From: Oscillospiraceae bacterium
GTDB lineage: Bacteria > Bacillota > Clostridia > Oscillospirales > Ruminococcaceae
Reading direction: 5' to 3'
DNA length: 12,612 nt
Assembly: GCA_017472375.1 (NCBI GenBank)
Contig: JAFUQL010000300.1
Location: forward strand, 1-12,612
Under the pieces are notes generated by a model, which made no database searches, was not told the DNA's origin, and saw only the letters and a list, made by a program, of their open reading frames with translations. Position numbers and translations under genes: made by a program. Positions within the stretch are counted from its first letter, which is position 1. Every line of letters starts with the position of its first letter. Of the stretch, positions 1-6,637 are shown one piece after another.

Positions 1-722
1 GGCTCCAGGCTGGCCTTGTGGTCGGGGCCGTCCATGGTCTTGTCCAAGGTAAAGTGTTTTTCGATGCAGGCCGCGCCGAAGGCCGCAGCCGCCACGTCGC
101 ACTCCCAGCCGTTGGTGTGGTCCGACAGGCCCACCGGCAGGCCAAACTGCTCGCTCAGCTCCAGCATGGCGGACAGGTTGGCGTCCTCGTAGGGGGTGGG
201 GTACTCGGTGTTGCAGTGCAGCAGCACCACCTCGGGGCAGCCGCTCTCCTCCAGAATGGACAGGGCGTCCTCGATCTCGCTCATCACGCTCATGCCGGTG
301 GACAGGATGACCGGCATCTTGGCGCGGCCCACCGCCTCCAGCAGGGGCAGGTTGGTGATCTCGCCGCTGGGCACCTTCATGTAGGGCAGGCCCAGCCCGG
401 CCAGGAACTCCACGCTGGGCAGGTCGAAGGGGGCCGACAGGTACTGGATGCCGATGGAGTCGCAGTACTCCTTCAGCTCCTTGTGGGCTTCAAAGCCGAA
501 GTGCAGCTTGCGCACCATCTCCAGCTGGCTCTCGCCCTCGCCGGTGGTCTGCTTCTGGTAATCGGCCTTCTGGGCGAATTTGCTGATGACCAGCTCGGGC
601 ACGGCGGTTTGGTACTTGACCGCGGACGCGCCGCACTCCTTGGCCACGCGGGCCATCTCTTTGGCCATCTCAAGGCTGCCGTTGTGGTTCACACCGGCCT
701 CTGCAATGATGTATACGGGCAT
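1..722 (-). CDS. neuB: Nonulosonic acid synthase, NeuB/LegI family (3' end cut by window edge)
   Basis: Condenses a hexose (N-acetylmannosamine, or its 2,4-diacetamido-trideoxy relative for legionaminic acid) with phosphoenolpyruvate in the cytoplasm. Translation from ATG at 722 gives 240 codons of a TIM barrel. Visible marks are AEAGVNHNGS at residues 7-16, KYQT at 36-39, PSGE at 118-121, LLHCNTEYPTP at 167-177 and SDHTNG at 200-205. The last two hold the histidines (169 and 202) that match the metal-binding pair known in Neisseria NeuB. EKHFTLDKTMDGPDHKAS follows at 221-238. The C-terminal antifreeze-like (SAF) domain must lie beyond position 1. An AGGTG ribosome binding site sits just before the start. 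It is 52 nt downstream of the nucleotidyltransferase gene, so very probably in the same operon. The LegB/LegC/PtmE-like neighbours favour N,N'-diacetyllegionaminate synthase (LegI) over sialic acid synthase; that choice is inference. Confidence 0.93.
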   Translation of the reverse strand, partial: MPVYIIAEAGVNHNGSLEMAKEMARVAKECGASAVKYQTAVPELVISKFAQKADYQKQTTGEGESQLEMVRKLHFGFEAHKELKEYCDSIGIQYLSAPFDLPSVEFLAGLGLPYMKVPSGEITNLPLLEAVGRAKMPVILSTGMSVMSEIEDALSILEESGCPEVVLLHCNTEYPTPYEDANLSAMLELSEQFGLPVGLSDHTNGWECDVAAAAFGAACIEKHFTLDKTMDGPDHKASLE

Positions 723-774
723 ATGGTTCACCTCGTTGGGGCGTTTGTTTTGTGTTTATGCGGGCGGTGCCGGG

Positions 775-1824
775 TCAGGTGCCCTCCTCCATGCGGCGGC
801 GCATGGCATCCAGCTCTTCCATCTGGCCCATGTCCATCCAGCTGCTCTCGCTGATGGGGTACACGCCCACACGGCGGCCGGCGGCACGGTACTTCTCCAT
901 GATGGTGGGGAAGCCCTGCTTCACGCCGTCCTCCAGGTCCTGCACCACCTCCGGCTCCACCACATAGACGCCGGTGTTGGTGAGGAAGTTCATCTCGGGT
1001 TTTTCGCGCATGGCGCCGATCTCGCCGCCCTCGGCCAGCTCCACCACGCCGTAGGGCACGGTGAAGTGCTTGAAGGCACAGACCATGGTGATCACGTTGC
1101 CCTGCTTTTTGTGATAGTTGTAGATGTCGCCAAAGTCCGCATCGATCAGGATGTCGCAGTTGGACAGGAAGAAGGTGGAGTCCATCTGCCCCTTCAGCAG
1201 GCACAGGCCGCCGCCGGTTCCCAGGGGCACGTCCTCATCCACAAAGCTGACCGAGTAGTCCTTCTCCAGCTCGTTGAAATAGGCCTTGATCATGCCCCGC
1301 TTGTAGTTCACGATCAGGCGGAAGTCGTCGCAGCCGAAATCCCGGAAGCGGCCGATGATGTGCTCCAGGATGGGCTTCTCGCCCACCGGGATCAGGGGCT
1401 TGGGCAGGATCTTGGTGTAGGGGTACAGCCGGGTGCCCAGCCCGCCCGCCATGATGACCACCGGGATGCCGGCGCGGCGGCGGTTGTCCACATCCACACC
1501 CTTGGCGAACACGATGTCCGCCAGGCGACCCTGCTTGTCCAGCAGGGGGATCGCATCGATGGTGTGGGTCTGCATCAGAGCCTTGGCCTCGCCGCGGCGG
1601 CCCAGGGGCAGGGTCTTGGGGGAGTAGTTCACCGCGTGGCGCACCGGCTCCTCCAGCGCGCCGCCCCGCAGAATGAACTTGCGCAGGTCGCCGTCGGTCA
1701 CCACGCCCTTCAGCACCCCGTCCGGGGCCACGAACAGGATGCGCTGGCCGGTCTCATCCAGCTTTTTCATGGTGTCCAGAACGGACATCTCCTCGCTGAT
1801 GCACAGTTCTTCCAGTTTCAGCAT
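775..1824 (-). CDS. ptmE: CBS-domain sugar-1-phosphate nucleotidyltransferase, PtmE-like (candidate glucosamine-1-phosphate guanylyltransferase)
   Basis: 349 aa, complete. Residues about 1-115 form a CBS pair (VTDGDLR at 42-48, HTIDAIPLLD at 87-96). The rest is a nucleotidyltransferase. Its signature GGLGTRLYPYTKILPKP is at 127-143, the nucleotide loop GTGGG at 202-206, the probable metal Asp in SNCD at 221-224, EKP at 274-276, NTGVYV at 283-288 and WMDMG at 329-333. In Campylobacter, PtmE has this CBS-plus-transferase layout and makes GDP-glucosamine at the head of the legionaminic acid route. Location between legC and neuB supports the same job, but base and sugar specificity cannot be read from motifs, and other CBS-fused nucleotidyltransferases exist. 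CBS domains often bind adenine nucleotides, so allosteric control is plausible. A GAGGAAG ribosome binding site precedes the ATG; 68 nt separate it from legC. Confidence 0.85.
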   Translation of the reverse strand: MLKLEELCISEEMSVLDTMKKLDETGQRILFVAPDGVLKGVVTDGDLRKFILRGGALEEPVRHAVNYSPKTLPLGRRGEAKALMQTHTIDAIPLLDKQGRLADIVFAKGVDVDNRRRAGIPVVIMAGGLGTRLYPYTKILPKPLIPVGEKPILEHIIGRFRDFGCDDFRLIVNYKRGMIKAYFNELEKDYSVSFVDEDVPLGTGGGLCLLKGQMDSTFFLSNCDILIDADFGDIYNYHKKQGNVITMVCAFKHFTVPYGVVELAEGGEIGAMREKPEMNFLTNTGVYVVEPEVVQDLEDGVKQGFPTIMEKYRAAGRRVGVYPISESSWMDMGQMEELDAMRRRMEEGT

Positions 1825-1892
1825 GGGGTCACTTCCTCATACGCATTCTTTGCGTGTTCTTTGTTGCACAGGGTCGCCGGGGCAGCGGTGCA

Positions 1893-3056
1893 TCACAGCT
1901 TCAGCAGCACGTCGATGACCCGCTGGGCGTCCTCCACGCTCAGGTTGGTGGAGCAGGGCAGGTTGACGATGCGGGCGCGGTAGTCCAGTGCCTTCTCCAG
2001 CCCGTAGGCCTGGCTGCCGGGGTAGTCGGCCTGCTCGTGGATCAGCGCCCACACCGGGCGTACCTGGATCTTCTCCGCCTTCAGCGCATCGATGATGGCG
2101 TCGCGGTCGTGGCGGTCATCCTCCAGGTACAGGCTGAAGAACCACTTGTTGGGGCGCACACCGTCCTCCACAAAGTCCAGGATGCGGTAGCCGTTCTTGC
2201 CGTCCAGCGCCTTCTTGTACAGATCCCACAGCATGTGCTTGTGGGCGATGAAGCCCTCCAGCTGCTCGATCTGAGCCAGGCCCAGCGCAGCCTGCAGGTT
2301 GGTCAGACGGTAGTTGTAGCCCACCTCATCGTGCAGGAACTGCAGCTCATCGGCCTTGGCCTGGGTGGACAGGTGCTTGGCGTGCTCGGCCCAGTCGGGG
2401 TGGTTGGACACCACCATGCCGCCGGCACCGGTGGTCATGATCTTGTTGCCGTTGAAGCTGTACACGCCCACATCGCCCATGGTGCCGGCGAACTTGCCCT
2501 TCAGAGGGCCGTCGGTGTAGTAGGTGCCCAGCGCCTCGGTGGAGTCCTCGATCAGCACCAGATGGTACTTCTCGGCGAGGGCCAGCAGCGCGGGCATATC
2601 GGCCATGTTGCCGAACACATGCACCACCACCATGGCGCGCACATGGGCGCCGGTGGCCTTGTCGATCAGCTTATCGCCCTGCAGCTCACACTTGGTGGAG
2701 CAGAACTCCTCCACGGCGGCAGGGTCCAGGCACAGGCGGTCATCACAGCCGATGAACACCGGCTCGGCCTTCATGTAACGGGTGGTGGGGTTCACCGCGG
2801 CGATGAAGGTCAGGGTGGGCACGATCACCTCGTCGCCCTGCTGGATGCCGGCCATCATGGCGGCCAGATGCAGGCCGGAGGAGCCGCTGTTGCAGGCCAC
2901 TGCGCGGGGCATGCCCACATAGTCGGCAATGGCCTGTTCGAACTCGCCCACCTTGCTGCCGCCGGTGGAGACCCACTCGCTGACGACCGCTTCGTTCACG
3001 TATTTTGCTTCATTGCCCGAAAAATTGGGGACGGACAGAGGAATAAAATTCGCCAT
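1893..3056 (-). CDS. legC: LegC-family PLP-dependent aminotransferase
   Basis: 387 aa, DegT/DnrJ/EryC1 fold type I aminotransferase. It is expected to convert the 4-keto product of LegB to the 4-amino sugar, using pyridoxal phosphate and probably glutamate. Visible: the N-terminal segment IPLSVPNFSGNEAKYVNEAV at 5-24 with EWVSTGGSKV at 27-36, SGSSGLHLA at 57-65, the cofactor-contacting IEDSTEALGT at 169-178, and the PLP lysine K205 in SFNGNKIMTTGAGGM. The NFSGNE and VSEWVSTGGS wording is typical of the LegC subfamily. The open frame extends 29 codons upstream, but I choose ATG 3056: it has an AAGAAGG ribosome binding site 8 nt away and the extra residues are basic and unlike the family. It opens the distal half of the operon after a 225-nt gap. 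ArnB/PseC-like alternatives are less likely. Confidence 0.9.
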   Translation of the reverse strand: MANFIPLSVPNFSGNEAKYVNEAVVSEWVSTGGSKVGEFEQAIADYVGMPRAVACNSGSSGLHLAAMMAGIQQGDEVIVPTLTFIAAVNPTTRYMKAEPVFIGCDDRLCLDPAAVEEFCSTKCELQGDKLIDKATGAHVRAMVVVHVFGNMADMPALLALAEKYHLVLIEDSTEALGTYYTDGPLKGKFAGTMGDVGVYSFNGNKIMTTGAGGMVVSNHPDWAEHAKHLSTQAKADELQFLHDEVGYNYRLTNLQAALGLAQIEQLEGFIAHKHMLWDLYKKALDGKNGYRILDFVEDGVRPNKWFFSLYLEDDRHDRDAIIDALKAEKIQVRPVWALIHEQADYPGSQAYGLEKALDYRARIVNLPCSTNLSVEDAQRVIDVLLKL

Positions 3057-3281
3057 AAACGTGACCTTCTTTCTGTGTTGCCAGTTTTTTGTTTCTCTTT
3101 TATTGTACCGCATTTTGGCGGTGTGTGGGGGACTTTTGTGCAACTTTCAGCCCGCCGGGCGGGATTTTGTCGTTTTGCCGCGGAGCTGTTTTTCAGCGGC
3201 GGACGTTCCGTGCAGTTTGCCCGCAAAGTGCGGCCATCCGCTTACAGAATCCCCGTTTGCATCACTATACAAAACGTATGC
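3057..3281 (-). other. 225-nt gap / probable legC leader with weak hairpins
   Basis: No gene seen on either strand. The legC-proximal part is A-rich on the coding strand and includes TACAAT (3107..3102), a fair -10 box, but no acceptable -35 lies 16-18 nt upstream of it, so an internal promoter is only possible. Two secondary structures are visible: an imperfect hairpin at 3199-3241 (outer GCGGA/TCCGC, inner GCA-TTTG/CAAA-TGC with one G-G mismatch) and a GC-rich palindrome at 3151-3163. Neither is followed by a T run on the minus strand, so neither looks like a terminator for the operon. The gap is much longer than the others within this gene set (none to 84 nt). Confidence 0.45.
3065..3071 (-). 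promoter_or_regulatory. Ribosome binding site fixing the legC start
   Basis: On the minus strand AAGAAGG lies 8 nt before ATG 3056. No comparable site precedes the upstream in-frame ATG at 3143, so the shorter protein is preferred. Confidence 0.7.
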
Positions 3282-3932
3282 TCACTGCTTGTTTTTACGC
3301 ATTGTTTTCGTTTTCAGCCATGCCTGCCGTGCCAGCGACACCGCTGCCGCCAGCATACCGGGGTACAGGATCAGGCAGAACACCTCGTACCAACTGGGCA
3401 CAAAGTAGCTCAGCGCACCGGCGGGCTCGTTCATGGTGATGGCCTCAAAGCCGATGACCACCGGCTTGCCCGGGTCGGGGCTGCAGGGATCCAGCCGCAG
3501 GGCGGTGATGGCGCCGTAGGGCAGCGTATAACGGCTGCTGCCGTCGGGCTGCTTTTCGGGGAACACCCGCTTGTCCTGGCTGAAGTCCTCCCCTTCCCGG
3601 GTGGTATAGTACAGGCAGGTCTCCCGGGGCTCGGTGGAATAGTCGGCATCCACCAGCAGGGTGCGCACCGCCCGGCCCTCCTCATTGTACCAGATCATCT
3701 GGGGGTCGCCGTCCAGCGTCAGCCAGGTGCCGTCCTCCTGCTGCTGCAGACCGGCCAGGGTGAACTGCTCCGGCTGCATCTGCATGGGGTCCAGCCCGCC
3801 GCCTGCGCGGGTCAGGCTGTCCGCCGTGAACTGATACAGGCACACCGCCAGCCAGCCCAGAATGCACACCGCATAGCACAGCTTGGGGATGGGGGCCTTC
3901 ATGCGGCCCAGTGCTTCCAACCGCTTTTTCAT
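3282..3932 (-). CDS. Small two-helix membrane protein B (partner of large protein B), function unknown
   Basis: 216 aa. A basic N-terminus is followed by a membrane helix at about 17-35, an extracytoplasmic domain at about 37-178, a second helix at about 180-200, and a Lys/Arg-rich tail that should be cytoplasmic. It is a paralogue of the product of 6637..5999: shared marks are DPQMIW at 76-81, CLYY at 106-109, RVF at 122-124, LRLDP at 145-149 and FEAITMN at 162-168. The domain looks beta-rich; a carbohydrate-binding-like fold is my guess only. Its ATG overlaps the stop of the preceding gene as ATGA (4 nt), with a GGAGGTG ribosome binding site inside that gene, so translation is probably coupled and the two proteins may act together. 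No catalytic motif was recognised and I know no named family for it. Confidence 0.85.
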   Translation of the reverse strand: MKKRLEALGRMKAPIPKLCYAVCILGWLAVCLYQFTADSLTRAGGGLDPMQMQPEQFTLAGLQQQEDGTWLTLDGDPQMIWYNEEGRAVRTLLVDADYSTEPRETCLYYTTREGEDFSQDKRVFPEKQPDGSSRYTLPYGAITALRLDPCSPDPGKPVVIGFEAITMNEPAGALSYFVPSWYEVFCLILYPGMLAAAVSLARQAWLKTKTMRKNKQ

Positions 3933-5947
3933 TGGGGCACCTCCATTTCCACAGGGCTGTACACGCCCTCGCCGTCCACCTGATACACCAGCGTCTCGCC
4001 GGCCTCGGCGGCGGCCAGCCCGTCGGTGAACAGCCCGGCGTAGCTCTGGGTGAACAGCTCGTCCACCCGGTCGAGGTACAGGTACTCACAGCCGGTCTCC
4101 TCCACCAGCGCGGCAAATTCCTCCGCGGTGTAGGGGTGGTAGTAGTAGCCCTCCACGCTCTCCGCCGAGGGCCTCAGCTCCTCCACACCGAAGGTACCGC
4201 CGCCGTCGCCGGAGTAGTCCACGATCTGTGGGTAGAAGTCGTAGCAGGCGGTGAACCAGTGCAGGCCGTTGTCGCCCTGATACACATAGAACAGCCGCTC
4301 GTCCCCGGTGACCGCGGACACCGCCGCGGCGCGGGTCTGCTGGATCTTCCGGTCGGCAAATTCCGCATCCGAGAAACCCAGCACGCTGAGCTGGGGCAGC
4401 ACCATCTGGTTCACCCGCAGCAGCATCAGAGCCGCAAGGCAAAGCACCCCTGCGTGGCCCAGCAGATCCAGCCGGGGCTTTTTCTGCATGGCAAGGCTCA
4501 CCAGCGCCAGCGCCACCAGGAACCAGCCGATGTAGTAGGTGTAGACATAGCGGTTGTAATCCTCCAGCCGCTCGGCCTGGAAGGGCTTGAAGATGAAGCC
4601 GTAGCTCAGCGCCAGCATCAGGTTGTAGCCGCCAAAGCACAGGGTACTGAAAAAGGCGGTGAGGGCGATGCGCACCCGCAGGGCCCGCTGCCCGGCCACC
4701 AGCCATGCGGCGAAGAACAGCGCCAGAATGAAGGCGGTGACCACCACGCCCTGACCCAGCATGGACAGGGTTCCGTCGCTGGTCATGTACTGGTGCCACA
4801 TGTCCCCCATGGCGGTGTAGAACTGGTCGCGGCGGGCCTCATAGTAGTCCCCCACCGGCTGCCCCAGCAGCATCAGAATGCCGTTGATGGCCACGGTGAT
4901 CACGTCCGGGCTGGTCTCGCCCATGCCGCCCTGCTCGGCGTTCTGCAGCGCCAGAGCCAGCGTGTAGCTGCCCCAGCCCCGGTAGGCCAGCAGGGGCGCA
5001 GCAAAGCAGGCTGCGGTGAAGCCCAGCCGTTTGGGCAGGCCCCGTACCCACGCTTTCACCCCGGTGAGCTGGTCGTCGGAGGGCACCAGCAGCCAGTCGG
5101 CGGCCACCAGGCCCGCACCGGCCAGCGCCAGCACAAAGGTGTTGCTCTTGATGAGGGCGGAGAAGGCCAGCACCGGCAGGATAGTCCACTTGGGGCCGTC
5201 CGACTCGCGCAGCGCCAGCCACAGCGCCACGGTGCCGCCCAGCACAAGGCCGGAGGGGATGTCGCCGTAGGCGGTCAGGTAGACGGTGCTCAGAAAGATG
5301 GTGTGGTTGTAGGTGGTGAAGAACCAGGGCACACACCAGCAGATGGCCGCCAGCGGCACCGCGAGGCGATACTGCTTCCAGCCGCACAGACCCAGAATGG
5401 CCGCGAAGCAGGCAAAGGCCAGCAGATCGTAGGCCAGATAGACCTTCCAGTCGGCGTACTGCCCCAGCGCCTGCACAAAGTAACCCAGCGTGATGAGGCA
5501 GGGCGACTGGGTGGCCTGCCACGGCCACGAGACGGGCGCCACGGTGTACAGGCCGTCGGTCTCGTGGGTGAGCTTGGCGGCGGTGCCCCAGAAGCTCATC
5601 TCATCAAAGTCGGTGAACATGGGCTGGCGCACCCCGAAGTAGACCGCAAAGGCCAGCGCCATGGCCCAGAACAGCACCGCCCCGGGGGTGATGAGGCTGC
5701 GCCAGCCGCTGCGGTATTTCCACAAGGCAAAGATGCCCAGCGCAAAGCCCGCGCCATACACCGCGAACACCGCCGGCCGCAGCAGGCCGGCCACGCCTGC
5801 GCCCGCCAGCACCAGGCTGACCGTGCACAGACTGACCAGCGGAGACAGGGCGCTGTGCACCCGGCACACAAGGCCAAAAAACACGCAAAGGCCCATCAGG
5901 CACAGCAGTGCCAGGGCCACGTCAAAATATGCGAACTGCCACAACAT
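3929..5947 (-). CDS. Large polytopic GT-C-like membrane protein B with extracytoplasmic tail
   Basis: 672 aa with roughly a dozen hydrophobic helices up to about residue 535, then an outer tail of about 130 residues. The first large outer loop carries FDEMSFWGTAAKL at 114-126; an acidic pair (D115/E116) in this place is a hallmark of GT-C glycosyltransferases, which use lipid-linked sugar donors outside the membrane. Other marks shared with the product of 8720..6627 are WKVYLAYDLLAF, TVYLTAYGDI-SGLVLGG, EDYNRYVYTYYIGW (DYNRY near 463-467), QGD at 557-559 followed by W, and YLYLDRVDELF near the end. A GGGAGGG ribosome binding site precedes the ATG, 51 nt after the previous gene. I infer a glycosyltransferase acting on a surface polymer; a non-catalytic member or a sugar-phosphate transferase remains possible. 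No exact family name is claimed. Confidence 0.85.
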   Translation of the reverse strand: MLWQFAYFDVALALLCLMGLCVFFGLVCRVHSALSPLVSLCTVSLVLAGAGVAGLLRPAVFAVYGAGFALGIFALWKYRSGWRSLITPGAVLFWAMALAFAVYFGVRQPMFTDFDEMSFWGTAAKLTHETDGLYTVAPVSWPWQATQSPCLITLGYFVQALGQYADWKVYLAYDLLAFACFAAILGLCGWKQYRLAVPLAAICWCVPWFFTTYNHTIFLSTVYLTAYGDIPSGLVLGGTVALWLALRESDGPKWTILPVLAFSALIKSNTFVLALAGAGLVAADWLLVPSDDQLTGVKAWVRGLPKRLGFTAACFAAPLLAYRGWGSYTLALALQNAEQGGMGETSPDVITVAINGILMLLGQPVGDYYEARRDQFYTAMGDMWHQYMTSDGTLSMLGQGVVVTAFILALFFAAWLVAGQRALRVRIALTAFFSTLCFGGYNLMLALSYGFIFKPFQAERLEDYNRYVYTYYIGWFLVALALVSLAMQKKPRLDLLGHAGVLCLAALMLLRVNQMVLPQLSVLGFSDAEFADRKIQQTRAAAVSAVTGDERLFYVYQGDNGLHWFTACYDFYPQIVDYSGDGGGTFGVEELRPSAESVEGYYYHPYTAEEFAALVEETGCEYLYLDRVDELFTQSYAGLFTDGLAAAEAGETLVYQVDGEGVYSPVEMEVPQ

Positions 5948-5998
5948 AGGCAGAGTCCCTCCCTTTTGAGGTATTGTTTGCGGCGCTGCCCGCCCCGC

Positions 5999-6637
5999 TC
6001 AGTGGGCAGGCGTTTTCCGCAGGCCGCGCAGCAGCTCCCACGCAGCGCTGATCAGCAGCGGGCCGCCAGCCAGCCACAGCAGCTCCCGCCCGGTGGGCTG
6101 GAACGCCTTGTACCAGGGGCGGGCCGCGTTCAGCTCCACCCCTTCAAAGACGGCCGCCACGCCGCCGATGCTGTCCGGGTCGATGCGCAGGCCGGTGACC
6201 CGCTTGCCCCGCAGGTCGAACACATAGCCGCCCTGCCCGTCCGGCACGCCGAACACCACGTTTTTGGTGTCGAACTCGGTCTTGCCCGGCACCCGATAGT
6301 ACAGCTCGGCACCGGTGGCCGGGCGAAGCTGCCGGATGTGCAGCACCACGCGGCCCACCCATGCCTCGCCCTCCCACACAAGGTGGGGGTCGGTGTCGGT
6401 GGAGACGATGCGGACCTCCCCCTCGGGGATGCTCTCATCGTAGGAGTGATCCCGCACCACCACGCTCTCACAGGTCAGATCCTCTATCGCGAGGGTGCGG
6501 CCGGGGGCCAGCCCCCTGAAGGTGTAATACGCCCCCTGTGCCAGCCCGATCAGGCAGGCCAGCAGATACAGCGTGGCCATGGCCAGATACAAAAGGCCGG
6601 TGCGCGCCACCGGGCGGTCGGTCAGTTTACGGAGCAT
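5999..6637 (-). CDS. Small two-helix membrane protein A (partner of large protein A), function unknown
   Basis: 212 aa. Membrane helices at about 13-33 and 186-203 bracket an extracytoplasmic domain of about 150 residues. It aligns with the product of 3932..3282 at DPHLVW (83-88), ELYYR (111-115), NVVFG (126-130), VTGLRIDP (147-154) and FEGVELN (164-170). The open frame runs upstream to 6760, but those 41 residues are an out-of-frame reading of the preceding gene. ATG 6637 has a strong GGGGAGG ribosome binding site 6 nt away and gives a protein starting, like its paralogue, with a short basic segment before the helix. The gene overlaps the end of the preceding large gene by 11 nt, suggesting translational coupling. 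Role unknown; a partner or substrate-binding subunit of the large protein is inferred from the repeated pairing. Confidence 0.85.
   Translation of the reverse strand: MLRKLTDRPVARTGLLYLAMATLYLLACLIGLAQGAYYTFRGLAPGRTLAIEDLTCESVVVRDHSYDESIPEGEVRIVSTDTDPHLVWEGEAWVGRVVLHIRQLRPATGAELYYRVPGKTEFDTKNVVFGVPDGQGGYVFDLRGKRVTGLRIDPDSIGGVAAVFEGVELNAARPWYKAFQPTGRELLWLAGGPLLISAAWELLRGLRKTPAH

Noticed and set aside
3065..3143. Longer N-terminus for legC starting at 3143
   Set aside because: The extra 29 residues are basic, unlike the family, and lack a ribosome binding site; the shorter start is well supported.
3151..3176. GC-rich palindrome followed by ATTTTGTCGTTTT, terminator-like on the plus strand
   Set aside because: No plus-strand gene ends there. 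Read on the minus strand, where the genes are, the T run lies on the wrong side, so it does not end the transcript.
3057..3281. Possible small gene or riboswitch in the gap before legC
   Set aside because: Short open frames there have no ribosome binding site or family resemblance, and I could not match the hairpins to a known riboswitch class.
580..3983. Long plus-strand open frames opposite neuB, the nucleotidyltransferase and legC (18..854, 580..1983, 1854..3983)
   Set aside because: No family motifs and Leu/His/Gln-rich composition; the opposite strand encodes well-recognised enzymes throughout.
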